Of a stretch of DNA of 64,000 nt, positions 1-8,573 are shown one piece after another. The position numbers and the translations under genes are program-made. The stretch spans positions 8,274 through 72,273 of the forward strand of contig NZ_JAQIVH010000025.1 of NCBI RefSeq assembly GCF_028746185.1, read 5' to 3'. Origin of the DNA: Paenibacillus_E qinlingensis. Lineage in GTDB: Bacteria > Bacillota > Bacilli > Paenibacillales > NBRC-103111. The number at the start of each line of letters is the position of its first letter. Within the stretch, counting starts at the first letter, position 1. Under the pieces are notes generated by a model. It ran no database searches. It was not told the origin of the DNA and saw only the letters and a program-made list of their open reading frames with translations.

Positions 1-899
1 GCTCCGAAAAAACGTTTAGGACGGTGGAAAGCAGCGGGATCAACACCACCGGACAACGTCCGGCCTGAAGGCGGTACGACGAGGTTATACGCTCTTGCTA
101 AGCGCGTAATACTATCGAGTAGAATAACGACATCTTTCTTATGTTCAACTAAACGCATAGCCCGTTCTAGAACAAGCTCGGCGACTTTAATATGATTCTC
201 AGGAAGCTCATCAAATGTTGAAGCGACAACTTCACCTTTGACAGAACGCTGCATATCCGTAACTTCCTCAGGTCGCTCGTCAATCAACAGGACAAACAGC
301 TCAATCTCCGGATAATTCGTAGAAATACTATTTGCAATTTCTTTGAGTAACAACGTCTTCCCTGCTTTAGGAGGGGCAACGACAAGTCCACGCTGTCCGA
401 GACCTACCGGGGCAAGCAAGTCCATGATCCGCATGGAGATCTTGTTCGGCTCTGTCTCAAGCGTAATCCGAGTGTCCGGATACAGCGGTGTTAGCGCCGG
501 GAAGTGCAAGCGCTCTGCAGCAGTCTCAGGCTTCTCTCCGTTGACTGCTTCAACTTGAAGCAAGCCAAAATAACGTTCATTTTCTTTCGGCGGACGGCAT
601 TTACCGGATACGATATCCCCTGAACGCAAATCGAATTTGCGAATTTGAGAGGCTGAAATATAAATATCCTCTGCGCTAGGAAGATAGTTAATTGGACGCA
701 AGAATCCAAACCCTTCCTGCAAAATTTCCAAAACACCTTGCATGAACAGGAAACCGCTCTCTGCTGCTTGTGCACGTAAAATGGCAAAAATGAGTTCTCT
801 TTTCTTCAGCGTACCGTAATAAGGAATCTGATGTTTCTTAGCTAGTTTATATAATTCAGTAAGCTTGAGTACTTCAAGCTCAGCAAGCTGCATGCTCAT
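1..899 (-). CDS. rho: Transcription termination factor Rho, 3' end cut by window edge
   Basis: Hexameric RNA-dependent ATPase that ends transcription. About 299 N-terminal residues are present; the rest lies beyond position 1. The N-terminal domain begins MSMQLAELEVLKLTELYKLA, followed by the RNA-binding cold-shock-like part (QEGFGFLRP), then the P-loop (PPKAGKT, about residues 175-183), the Walker B region (LLIDERPEEVTDM) and the Q-loop sequence PSGRTLSGGVDP. The ATG at 899 has GGTGG seven bases upstream; an in-frame ATG lies two codons later. It sits 60 bp downstream of murA, as in Bacillus apart from the missing glpX. Confidence 0.97.
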   Translation of the reverse strand, partial: MSMQLAELEVLKLTELYKLAKKHQIPYYGTLKKRELIFAILRAQAAESGFLFMQGVLEILQEGFGFLRPINYLPSAEDIYISASQIRKFDLRSGDIVSGKCRPPKENERYFGLLQVEAVNGEKPETAAERLHFPALTPLYPDTRITLETEPNKISMRIMDLLAPVGLGQRGLVVAPPKAGKTLLLKEIANSISTNYPEIELFVLLIDERPEEVTDMQRSVKGEVVASTFDELPENHIKVAELVLERAMRLVEHKKDVVILLDSITRLARAYNLVVPPSGRTLSGGVDPAAFHRPKRFFG

Positions 900-961
900 G
901 TTTCAACCACCAAACTATTAAATTTTCAATTGGATTCTAGCATTGCCTGTTGTCTGGTACT

Positions 962-2224
962 TTATTCCTCGTTCTCACGCCAAACTTCGGCTCCTAGGGA
1001 AGATAGATTGAATACTAAATTCTCATATCCGCGATCAATGAACTCTACACCTGACACTTCAGTAATTCCACCAGTCATAACACTCAAACCTGCAATCACC
1101 AGAGAAGCACCTGCGCGAAGATCCGTCGCTCTTACTTTGGCCGAACTCAACTGGGAGCCTTCAATGATAGCAGAACGTCCTTCAACCTTCATTTTCGCGC
1201 CCATGCGCACAAGCTCTGGAATGTGCTTAAAACGATTGCTATATACGTGGTCAGTTAAAATACTAACACCTTTGGCTTGGCACAACAGACTAGCCATTGG
1301 AGACTGCAGATCCGTTGCAAACCCAGGGTAAATTAATGCTTTCACATCTACGCTTTCATAGATAGGCTGACCGACAATGCGAATAGATTCATCCATTTCG
1401 TAGACATGAACGCCCATTTCTTGCAACTTCGCTGTCAATGCTTCCAGATGCTTCGGAATCACATTATCAACCGTAACATCACCGCGCGTCGCCGCAGCAG
1501 CAATCATATACGTCCCCGCCTGAATACGGTCAGGGATAATGGAGTGGCGGCAGCCATGAAGTTCAGAAACCCCTTCTATACGGATCGTATCCGTACCAGC
1601 TCCCTTGATTTTCGCACCCATGGAATTCAAAAGTGTTGCTACATCTATAATTTCAGGCTCTTTCGCCGCATTTTCAATCGTAGTCAAACCCTTAGCACGT
1701 GAAGCAGCCAGCATAATATTAATCGTAGCGCCTACACTTGCCATATCTAAATAAATCTTAGCGCCACGCAGTTCCTTGGCACGAATATGAAGGGCACCGT
1801 TCTCGTTACTAACTACAGCGCCAAGTGCTTCGAATCCTTTAATATGAAGATCAATCGGACGCGGTTCGAAATTACATCCACCTGGAAGACCAATCGTTGC
1901 CTCGCCAAATCTACCCAGAAGTGCACCCATTAAATAATAGGAAGCACGCAGTTTCTTCACTTTGCCATTCGGCATAGCCATAGGCTTCATATGGGTCGGA
2001 TCAATCGTCATCCGATCTTCGTTCCAATCGATTGTCGCTCCTAAATCAGTCAAAATTTCTGTATATATAGCCACATCGCTTAAATGTGGAAGATTATCCA
2101 ACGTTACTGGTGTTTCTGCAAGTACTGCGGCTGGAATAAGTGCAATGGCACTATTCTTTGCTCCACTAATCTGAACCGTTCCCCGTAGTGGGCGTCCACC
2201 AACCACCATTAATTTCTCCAACAT
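962..2224 (-). CDS. murA: UDP-N-acetylglucosamine 1-carboxyvinyltransferase (MurA, MurAB/MurZ position)
   Basis: Cytosolic enzyme for the first committed step of peptidoglycan synthesis: transfer of enolpyruvate from PEP to UDP-GlcNAc. The 420 residues are full length for the family. The substrate-binding Lys23-Asn24 (SGAKNS) and the loop Cys117 in PGGCNFEPRP are visible; this Cys is the fosfomycin target in the family. The ATG has GGGGGAG upstream. Firmicutes usually carry two murA paralogues; the position next to rho and fba matches the MurAB/MurZ copy of B. subtilis. No clear terminator separates it from rho, so they may be co-transcribed. Confidence 0.96.
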   Translation of the reverse strand: MLEKLMVVGGRPLRGTVQISGAKNSAIALIPAAVLAETPVTLDNLPHLSDVAIYTEILTDLGATIDWNEDRMTIDPTHMKPMAMPNGKVKKLRASYYLMGALLGRFGEATIGLPGGCNFEPRPIDLHIKGFEALGAVVSNENGALHIRAKELRGAKIYLDMASVGATINIMLAASRAKGLTTIENAAKEPEIIDVATLLNSMGAKIKGAGTDTIRIEGVSELHGCRHSIIPDRIQAGTYMIAAAATRGDVTVDNVIPKHLEALTAKLQEMGVHVYEMDESIRIVGQPIYESVDVKALIYPGFATDLQSPMASLLCQAKGVSILTDHVYSNRFKHIPELVRMGAKMKVEGRSAIIEGSQLSSAKVRATDLRAGASLVIAGLSVMTGGITEVSGVEFIDRGYENLVFNLSSLGAEVWRENEE

Positions 2225-2456
2225 ACTTCTCCCCCTAAACCAGGTGCCTTCTCACTAACGTTCAATCAACAAATTCTACTAAAACTCACAATGATTCGAC
2301 GGAATTCCACAAAATAAGGAAGTAAATGATGAGTGCGAGGTAAAATACAACAAATAGAAGAAGGAAACGCCCGCAATGACACAGACAGACGGCAACGATT
2401 GTCGACCATCCATCTGTGTATTACTGCATTTCCTATCCTGTCTATACAATTTGGAA

Positions 2457-3311
2457 TTAAGCTTGGTTGCTGCTTCCGAACAATTGAATTTTGGATTTTA
2501 CTACTTCGATCATAGCGTTACGAGCTGGGGTTAGATATTTACGAGGATCATAAATTTTAGCATCTTTGTTCAGAGCTGCGCGGATGCTTTCTGTGCAAGC
2601 CACTTGGTTCTCTGTGTTCACGTTGATTTTGCCAACGCCTGCTGCAATTGATCTACGAATCATTTCGTCTGGAACGCCGGATCCACCGTGCAATACAACT
2701 GGAACTGGAATGGCTTTAGTAACTGCTTCAATAATATCAAAGTGAATGTTAGGCTCGCCAGCGTACATACCATGTGCAGTACCTACTGCGATTGCCAAAC
2801 AATCCACGCCTGTTTCTTCGTAGAAACGAATCGCTTCTTCTGGTTTTGCAAGGTTAGCGTGCTCTTCATCGACCGAAATGTCATCCTCAACGCCACCAAT
2901 TGTTCCAAGCTCACCCTCAACGGATACGCCCATAGCACGAGCAGCTTTAACAACTTCTTTCGTCAAACGAATGTTTTCTTCGAAAGAATAGTGGGAACCA
3001 TCGAACATTACGGAGCTGAATCCTGCACGGATACATTTCATTGCTACTTCAAACGAACTACCGTGGTCTAAGTGCAATGCGATCGGAAGACCGGATTTCT
3101 TAGCTGCTGCTTCTGCAATAGCTACTGTAAACTCGATGCCCATATATTTCAGTGCGCCTTCGCTAACACCATAAATGAACGGGGAGTTCAGTTCGATTGC
3201 TGCTTCCACAATCGCTTGAGCAAACTCAAGATTGTTCATGTTAAATTGACCAACCGCGTATTTCCCTGCTTTTGCCTTAGGTAAAAATTCATTCATTGAA
3301 ACCAATGCCAT
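2457..3311 (-). CDS. fba: Class II fructose-1,6-bisphosphate aldolase
   Basis: Zinc-dependent glycolytic and gluconeogenic aldolase that splits fructose-1,6-bisphosphate into DHAP and glyceraldehyde-3-phosphate. The 284 residues match Bacillus FbaA. The catalytic Asp82 and zinc ligand His83 lie in LHLDHGSS; further metal and phosphate sites are GTAHGMY and VLHGGSGVPD, followed by GVGKINVNTE. AGGAGG precedes the ATG. The gene lies between spo0F and murA; the transaldolase gene that follows fba in B. subtilis is absent, leaving about 230 bp that hold only the murA ribosome site and leader. Confidence 0.97.
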   Translation of the reverse strand: MALVSMNEFLPKAKAGKYAVGQFNMNNLEFAQAIVEAAIELNSPFIYGVSEGALKYMGIEFTVAIAEAAAKKSGLPIALHLDHGSSFEVAMKCIRAGFSSVMFDGSHYSFEENIRLTKEVVKAARAMGVSVEGELGTIGGVEDDISVDEEHANLAKPEEAIRFYEETGVDCLAIAVGTAHGMYAGEPNIHFDIIEAVTKAIPVPVVLHGGSGVPDEMIRRSIAAGVGKINVNTENQVACTESIRAALNKDAKIYDPRKYLTPARNAMIEVVKSKIQLFGSSNQA

Positions 3312-3430
3312 GTTTCTCTTCCTCCTAGAACCTCTTTAGTAGATGCGCATACCGCTCTCTGTTCATACCTGAGTTATTATAGCACATAACTTTTCAAATG
3401 ATAACCAAGCCTTCATTTTTCCACAACTAA

Positions 3431-3471
3431 AATAAACGCCTCCACCGTCTTTCTAAAATGGAAGCGTTTAT
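3431..3471. repeat. Dispersed palindromic element P1, copy 1
   Basis: Imperfect inverted repeat in the fba-spo0F intergenic region. The outer arms are AATAAACGC and GCGTTTAT and the inner arms CTCCA and TGGAAG, separated by an AT-rich loop. The same pattern recurs at 6728, 6819, 20179 and 59486. A T-tract is absent, so it is not a simple terminator. Confidence 0.7.
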
Positions 3472-3519
3472 CTAAGCAAATAGCGAAACTAGTATGTGAA
3501 ACTTATACAGCCTATATGC

Positions 3520-3545
3520 AAAAAAAGACCCTATAACTAGGATCC
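3520..3545 (-). terminator. Rho-independent terminator overlapping the spo0F stop codon
   Basis: On the minus strand GATCCTA, loop GTTA, TAGGGTC is followed by seven T. The stem begins inside the coding sequence and the TAG stop codon straddles the end of the 5' arm and the loop. Confidence 0.8.
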
Positions 3546-3929
3546 TACTGCAAAACCACTGCTGGATTCATTACTTAATTGCATATTAACAGCAAGACGC
3601 AGCTCATCAATATCAAATGGCTTCGTAAAATGCATGATCGCACCTAAATCCGTCGCTTCTTTGATCATATCCAGCTCACCATATGCCGTCATCATGATGA
3701 CTTTGATAGAGACATCAATTTCTTTCACATGTTTCAAAATATCAAGTCCGTCCATACCAGGAATTTTCATATCTAGTAGTATGAGATCCGGCGAAACATT
3801 TCTAACGATTTCCAAGGCCAACTTGCCATTGGAGGCTTGATAGGTATCGTACCCTTCGTTACTGAACACTTCCATGAGGAGTACACGAATTCCATTTTGA
3901 TCATCCACAACCAACACTTTTTTCTTCAT
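3537..3929 (-). CDS. spo0F: Sporulation phosphorelay response regulator Spo0F
   Basis: Single-domain receiver that carries phosphate from sporulation kinases to Spo0B. It has 130 residues and no output domain. Acidic pocket Asp9-Asp10 (VLVVDDQNGIR), phosphoacceptor Asp53 (LLDMKIPGMDGL), Thr in MMTAYGE and Lys in FTKPFD are all present; QNGIR and TKPFD are typical of Spo0F. The start at 3929 (MKKKVLVVDD) was preferred over an upstream in-frame start at 3968 because GGGAGGGG lies about 10 bases before it and the family begins here. The sigma-H-like promoter and the pyrG-spo0F-fba order support the assignment. Confidence 0.95.
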   Translation of the reverse strand: MKKKVLVVDDQNGIRVLLMEVFSNEGYDTYQASNGKLALEIVRNVSPDLILLDMKIPGMDGLDILKHVKEIDVSIKVIMMTAYGELDMIKEATDLGAIMHFTKPFDIDELRLAVNMQLSNESSSGFAVGS

Positions 3930-3982
3930 CAGCCAAGTCCCCTCCCGAAAACGAATAACAAGTTCCAAACCTATGAGTCAAG

Positions 3983-4011
3983 ATATTCGCTATTCATTTT
4001 CGTATTCCTTC
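3983..4011 (-). promoter_or_regulatory. Sigma-H-type promoter for spo0F
   Basis: Minus-strand GAAGGAATA, 11-bp spacer, AGCGAATAT matches the sigma-H consensus RnAGGAwWW - N11-12 - RnnGAATww at every constrained position. In B. subtilis spo0F is known to be transcribed by sigma-H. Confidence 0.8.
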
Positions 4012-4092
4012 CGAGGAGAGCATTTATTTTGAAAAGTTTTACATAAAAGTTGATTATCAGGAGAGAGCCCCCTGCATCAGTACCGTAAAATT

Positions 4093-5694
4093 TTAACGAG
4101 CGATCGATTGTGCAGCTCTCACGAATTCACGGAAAAGTGGCTGTGGACGGTTCGGACGGGACGTAAATTCCGGGTGGAATTGTACAGCCAAGAACCAAGG
4201 GTGACCAGGAAGCTCCACCATTTCAACCAGACGACCATCTGGTGATGTACCAGAAATACGCAGACCAGCAGATTCAACCAATTCACGGTATTCATTATTA
4301 AATTCGTACCGGTGACGATGTCTTTCGTAAACTAGCTCATCATTATAGGTAGTCGCAGCAAGTGATCCAGGCGTCAATTTACAAGGGTATAGACCTAAAC
4401 GCATCGTACCGCCTAGATTCTCAATATCCTTCTGCTCTGGTAAAAGATCAATTACTGGATATGCAGTTGTTGGATTAATCTCGGAGCTATTCGCGCCATC
4501 CAATCCACAAACCGAACGTGCGTATTCGATAACTGCAACCTGCATCCCCAAACAAATACCGAAGAATGGAATTTCTTTCTCACGTGCATAACGAATGGCA
4601 GCTACTTTTCCTTCAATCCCGCGATCACCAAATCCACCTGGTACAAGGATACCTTGCACACCAGAAAGCAGTGAATGCACATTATGATCGTAGATATCTT
4701 CGGCATTGACCCAACGGATATCGATCTCGGAGTCATTGTCAATACCAGCATGTCCAAGTGCTTCTACAATACTAAGATAAGCATCATGAAGAGCTACGTA
4801 CTTCCCAACGATGGCAATCTCGGTCTTCTTCGTTAAGGATTTCACCTTGCGAACAAGGCTCTCCCATTCAGTCATATCGGGTTGATTCGTTGAAAGCTTC
4901 AAGTGATTCACAACATAATCATCAAGACCTTGCTCACGAAGCATCATCGGTACTTCATACAACGTTTCTGCATCTTTACATTCAATAACTGCAGCTGGAT
5001 CGATATCACAGAACAAAGCGAGCTTACGCTTCATATCTTCTGTCAAAGAATGTTCTGTACGGCAAACAATTACGTGTGGTTGAATACCAAGGCCGCGCAG
5101 TTCTTTAACACTATGTTGCGTTGGTTTTGTTTTGACTTCTCCAGCAGCTTTGATATAAGGAATCAACGTAACGTGAATGTACATGACATTCTCGCGGCCG
5201 ATATCATTTTTCATTTGACGAATTGCTTCGAGGAACGGCAAGCTTTCAATGTCCCCGACTGTACCACCGATTTCAGTAATAACGACATCGGACCCAGCTT
5301 CACGACCTGCGCGAATAACACGCTCTTTGATTTCATTCGTAATATGAGGGATAACCTGTACAGTTCCACCTAGGTATTCACCTCTGCGCTCTTTGGTAAT
5401 AACAGAAGAGTATACTTTACCTGATGTCACGTTCGAGCTTTTGGACAAATTAATGTCGATAAAACGCTCATAATGACCTAAATCCAAATCCGTTTCTGCA
5501 CCATCGTCTGTTACGAAAACTTCCCCATGCTGGTAAGGACTCATGGTTCCTGGGTCCACGTTAATGTAAGGATCGAACTTCTGGATTGTAACTTTCAAAC
5601 CTCTGTTCTTAAGCAGTCTTCCTAAGGAAGCTGCGGTAATTCCTTTGCCAAGGGATGAAACTACGCCTCCCGTAACGAAAATGTATTTTGTCAC
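4093..5694 (-). CDS. pyrG: CTP synthase
   Basis: Makes CTP from UTP, ATP and glutamine. The 533 residues have the usual two-domain build: an N-terminal amidoligase with P-loop GGVVSSLGKG (9-18) and the UTP/ATP site around DPYINVDPGTMSP, and a C-terminal class I glutaminase with oxyanion loop PGGFGDRG, nucleophile Cys381 (GICLGMQ) and His-Glu in HPEFTSRP. The start is GTG with AGGAGG nine bases upstream. The roughly 300-nt leader holds a promoter with a GGG start site, an attenuator-like terminator and tandem repeats, pointing to CTP-sensed control as in B. subtilis. Confidence 0.97.
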   Translation of the reverse strand: MTKYIFVTGGVVSSLGKGITAASLGRLLKNRGLKVTIQKFDPYINVDPGTMSPYQHGEVFVTDDGAETDLDLGHYERFIDINLSKSSNVTSGKVYSSVITKERRGEYLGGTVQVIPHITNEIKERVIRAGREAGSDVVITEIGGTVGDIESLPFLEAIRQMKNDIGRENVMYIHVTLIPYIKAAGEVKTKPTQHSVKELRGLGIQPHVIVCRTEHSLTEDMKRKLALFCDIDPAAVIECKDAETLYEVPMMLREQGLDDYVVNHLKLSTNQPDMTEWESLVRKVKSLTKKTEIAIVGKYVALHDAYLSIVEALGHAGIDNDSEIDIRWVNAEDIYDHNVHSLLSGVQGILVPGGFGDRGIEGKVAAIRYAREKEIPFFGICLGMQVAVIEYARSVCGLDGANSSEINPTTAYPVIDLLPEQKDIENLGGTMRLGLYPCKLTPGSLAATTYNDELVYERHRHRYEFNNEYRELVESAGLRISGTSPDGRLVEMVELPGHPWFLAVQFHPEFTSRPNRPQPLFREFVRAAQSIAR

Positions 5695-5720
5695 TATGTA
5701 CGCCTCCTAAAAGTTTTAGT

Positions 5721-5885
5721 ATGAAACTGACTTGGTAAGCATCACCGCTAAGTTTTCGCCAGAAAACTGGCTTCGTAATAATCATGAAGATACGTGTAAA
5801 AAGGTGCTAGAAAACTGGCTTCATCAGCATAAGCTCTTGGGTGTCGCCAGAACAAAGGTGTAATAGCATTAGCTTCTGCTAAATA
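5721..5885 (-). repeat. Degenerate tandem repeats in the pyrG leader
   Basis: Four related units on the plus strand begin at 5721, 5761, 5809 and 5849 (spacing 40, 48, 40), each opening with a form of GAAAACTGGCTTC and containing a CAT-A/T-A segment. A hairpin AGTTTTC-GCCA-GAAAACT lies at 5751-5768. The stretch is between the attenuator and the pyrG start codon and has no coding potential. Confidence 0.55.
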
Positions 5886-5930
5886 AGTGTTTTCATGAAC
5901 AAATCACAAAAAAAAAGCGCAAAAAAACAA

Positions 5931-5965
5931 AAAAAAGTGACACCCGTAGTGACGGGGCACTTTTT
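5931..5965 (-). terminator. Terminator in the pyrG leader (putative CTP-responsive attenuator)
   Basis: On the minus strand AAAAAGTG-C-CCCGT, loop CACT, ACGGG-TGT-CACTTTTT runs into a T-tract. It lies about 40 nt after the deduced start site GGGC and 240 nt before pyrG. The CCCC in the 5' arm could pair with an extended run of G at the transcript start. Confidence 0.75.
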
Positions 5966-6000
5966 GAACGCATGCGCGAATTGTTAAGATTCTTTTAAAG

Positions 6001-6040
6001 CCCATGCAATAGTTTACTCTGAACGTATAGGGACTGTCAA
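6001..6040 (-). promoter_or_regulatory. pyrG promoter with GGGC start site
   Basis: TTGACA (6035-6040), 18-bp spacer, TAAACT (6011-6016), then seven bases to GGGC with +1 at 6003. The GGGC start is the hallmark of the B. subtilis pyrG promoter, where low CTP causes repeated G addition that prevents termination. Confidence 0.75.
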
Positions 6041-6046
6041 GACAAG

Positions 6047-6625
6047 TTATTTGTCGTCTTCGTCGTCTTCATCCAAATCTTCTTCATCCTCATCGGAATC
6101 CAAATCATCTACGTCATCCTCAGTATCATCGCTCTCTTCAATACCCGCTTCGCCAAGATCCTCTTCGATTTCTTCATCTTCGAAGAATTCAGTATCCTCT
6201 TCCGCTTCTTCTTCCTCTTCGGTTTCGGTACCAAATGCATCATACTCGTCTTCTTCTGCGTATGTATCTTCTTCTTCCGCATAAACGTCTTCATCCAGAT
6301 CATCATCTTCGTCGTTGATAATTCTAGGACGCTTCGCGTTTCCAACCGCATCGTCGGACTTTTCAACTGGATACCAACGTTTCAAGCCCCATAGGTTTGT
6401 ACCTACACAAGCAAAACGTCCATCGATGTTGATCTCCGTATATAGTTGGGCAATCACATTCATGACATTATCTTCAGAAAGCCCTTTTATTTTAGCAATT
6501 TCAGCCATAAGTTCACGGTAGTAAAACGGCGTATTCGCCGACTTCAGCAATTCGAACGCCAAATCCACCATGGGCATTTCGCGTGCTTGCTCTGTGGTGA
6601 TTTTGAGTGTGTATTCGCTGCTCAT
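6047..6625 (-). CDS. rpoE: RNA polymerase delta subunit RpoE
   Basis: Firmicutes-specific RNA polymerase subunit that displaces nucleic acid from the core and speeds recycling. The 192 residues comprise a folded N-terminal HARE-type domain (residues 1-90, MSSEYTLKITTEQAREMP...WGLKRWYP) and an extremely acidic, disordered Asp/Glu tail of about 95 residues, both typical. The gene precedes pyrG as in B. subtilis, but pyrG has its own promoter. The low-complexity tail creates long serine-rich shadow frames on the other strand, which are not genes. Confidence 0.95.
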   Translation of the reverse strand: MSSEYTLKITTEQAREMPMVDLAFELLKSANTPFYYRELMAEIAKIKGLSEDNVMNVIAQLYTEINIDGRFACVGTNLWGLKRWYPVEKSDDAVGNAKRPRIINDEDDDLDEDVYAEEEDTYAEEDEYDAFGTETEEEEEAEEDTEFFEDEEIEEDLGEAGIEESDDTEDDVDDLDSDEDEEDLDEDDEDDK

Positions 6626-6727
6626 CTAAGGCACATCCTTTTCGATCATTTCTTGACTACGTTATCTACCATAACCAATATCTTCATTAAGTAAAACCTA
6701 TTTTTTCTAAAATTGCAACTACCCTGA

Positions 6728-6768
6728 AATAAACGGCTAATCCGACCTGCTTGGACGGATGCGTTTAT
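6728..6768. repeat. Dispersed palindromic element P1, copy 2
   Basis: AATAAACGG and GCGTTTAT outer arms, inner AATCCG/CGGAT arms around ACCTGCTTGGA. It is followed by AAAATTATAGCCGAATTAT, which resembles the flank of copy 5 (AAAAATATAGCCGACTTAT), so the repeat extends beyond the palindrome. Confidence 0.7.
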
Positions 6769-6818
6769 CTAAAATTATAGCCGAATTATGAAGTGATACG
6801 ATAAATGCTATAGTTCAC

Positions 6819-6862
6819 AATAAACGTCTACACCGACCTCTTAGGTCAAGTGCGTTTACCAT
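6819..6862. repeat. Dispersed palindromic element P1, copy 3
   Basis: AATAAACGTCTACACCGACC, loop CTCTTA, GGTCAAGTGCGTTTA; it sits 50 bp after copy 2 in the same orientation. Confidence 0.7.
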
Positions 6863-7332
6863 GAAATAAGCCTATTTATTGTCTATTGTGAAAAGGAATA
6901 CAGGCGAAGGTCCCCCTCCGCCTGCGACTGTACCCTAAGGAACCGCTTGCTGCTGAACAGCAGTCGTTTCCACTACCTGAGAAAGAGACACTCCTGCCCG
7001 CGCCTCTCTATGTATCCTATGTTGAACCTACGCATCTGACACGGCCCTGCACCCATTTATTTCTATAAGTGCGAGTTAACATGTCTGGTTTTCAGCACCG
7101 AGAAGCTTGAAAGAAGCTAGCAAATGAGAAGCGGAGCGTAGTGGAAGCTACGTGAGCACTGGAATTTCCTGCTACATTCAATTTTCGATGTCGAATATGC
7201 ATCTTGGACTACTTCGTAATCAAAATTGGACTTTTTAACATCCTCTATAAAGGCGATGACACGGTCAAGTACGATGACCTGTACATAGGATAGGGGAGAT
7301 ATGATTATATGCTGTAACGGGGGGATGGCACG
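6863..7332. other. Gene-poor 470-bp stretch with several hairpins, no assigned gene
   Basis: No convincing coding sequence. Hairpins seen: CAGGCG...CGCCTG at 6901-6924; a minus-strand stem in which CTGCT and AGCAG are enclosed by GGAA and TTCC (about 6939-6972); and CGTAG...CTACG around 7136-7152. A minus-strand frame could encode about 27 residues from ATG near 7053, but no ribosome site precedes it. The final 60 bases hold the protease ribosome site GGGGGG. It could contain a small structured RNA on the minus strand; nothing known was recognised. Confidence 0.35.
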
Positions 7333-8499
7333 ATGGATACAGCCACCTTTCTTCATCTGCTTCATGAAGATCTAGGTCTTACTAAACAACCAGCTAGAAA
7401 GCACCTTATCCATTTCACCTCAAAGACAGACTACTTGGCCTGCAAGTCAGAGCTCCTACGCTTGACGTCTGAACTCCCCAGACTATCCCTGGTTCTGCCT
7501 CTAGACATTATTCAGGCCTTTTCCTGTACATTGTGTCCGGATACAAAACTCAGAAGCTTCTCAAGCACGACACGTATCGAAACGGATACGAAATTAACTA
7601 TAAATAAAGTTAAAAGTAGAAAGACCGTACCGAAACGAGCTACAATTCTATCCAACTCACGCACACGCACCATTCCTTGGGGAGTTGATCAAATCGGTGC
7701 TCCTGAGATCTGGAGCAAATCTGTCGGCAAAAATATTCACATCGGCGTCATCGATACCGGCATCGACTATAAACATCCTGATTTGCAAAACTCGATCTCG
7801 CATGGCATCAACTTATTAAATCGCAGGCTCATGCCTCATGATGATAACGGGCATGGCACACACATCGCGGGTACCATTGCGGCAACTGGCCGAAACTCCG
7901 GCATTATCGGTGTAGCTCCCCGAGCGATTATTCATCCTGTTAAAGCTTTTGACCAAAATGGAAGCGCCTATGTATCCGATATCATCGCCGGTATTGATTG
8001 GTGCGTCCAAAATGACCTCGATATTATTAATATGAGTTTCGGTATGAAAACGTACAATCCTGCACTGGAGCAAGCGGTTTTGAACGCTTACTACCGAGGA
8101 AAGGTTATTGTAGCCTCCTCTGGTAATGATGGCCGGAAGAAAACCATTGATTACCCTGCTCGGTTCCCCCACGTTGTCTCCGTAGGCGCTACTACACGCA
8201 CAGGGCGGATTGCTCCATTCAGCAATCGCGGAGCACAAATCGACATTTATGCGCCCGGTGAGCGCGTGTATTCGGCTTGGATCGGCGGCAAATATAACGA
8301 GCTCAGCGGCACGTCGATGGCAACAGCGCATGTAAGCGGCGTTATTGCCTTAATGCTGTCCATCCGCTCCATGTCGCCGCAGCAAATCAAAAATGCGCTG
8401 CGCCGCTGCGCATTCCCGCTGAGCAAGCGCCCGAATGCCCGGTGGCAGCCCGGGCAATTGAACGCTCAGCGAGCGATCCGCGCGGCGGGGCAAGAATAG
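7333..8499 (+). CDS. Subtilisin-like (S8) serine protease
   Basis: Peptidase of the subtilase family, 388 residues. The catalytic triad is Asp141 (VIDTGIDYKHPDL), His174 (NGHGTHIAGT) and Ser328 (GTSMATAHVSG), with the oxyanion Asn in ASSGNDG. Residues 1-115 form a propeptide-like region rich in basic residues towards its end (RTRTIPWGVDQIGAPEIW is the usual mature start). No classical signal peptide is visible at the chosen ATG, which follows GGGGGG by seven bases, so export is uncertain. It is monocistronic and ends at a shared terminator with argS. Close to the B. subtilis Vpr/Epr/AprX group in motifs; the exact subgroup is unclear. Confidence 0.9.
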   Translation: MDTATFLHLLHEDLGLTKQPARKHLIHFTSKTDYLACKSELLRLTSELPRLSLVLPLDIIQAFSCTLCPDTKLRSFSSTTRIETDTKLTINKVKSRKTVPKRATILSNSRTRTIPWGVDQIGAPEIWSKSVGKNIHIGVIDTGIDYKHPDLQNSISHGINLLNRRLMPHDDNGHGTHIAGTIAATGRNSGIIGVAPRAIIHPVKAFDQNGSAYVSDIIAGIDWCVQNDLDIINMSFGMKTYNPALEQAVLNAYYRGKVIVASSGNDGRKKTIDYPARFPHVVSVGATTRTGRIAPFSNRGAQIDIYAPGERVYSAWIGGKYNELSGTSMATAHVSGVIALMLSIRSMSPQQIKNALRRCAFPLSKRPNARWQPGQLNAQRAIRAAGQE

Positions 8500-8573
8500 C
8501 TGGCGCTGCAGGAGACAACTGCCGCAGCGCCTTACGGCGTAAGCGCAGAGGGTACCTCCTGCGCTTGTCGAAA

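Noticed and set aside
6051..6284. Serine-rich plus-strand reading frame
   Set aside because: Antisense shadow of the Asp/Glu-rich tail of rpoE; no ribosome site.
6863..7080. 6S RNA, SRP RNA, RNase P RNA or tmRNA
   Set aside because: Hairpins suggested a stable RNA, but none of the conserved blocks of these RNAs could be found on either strand.
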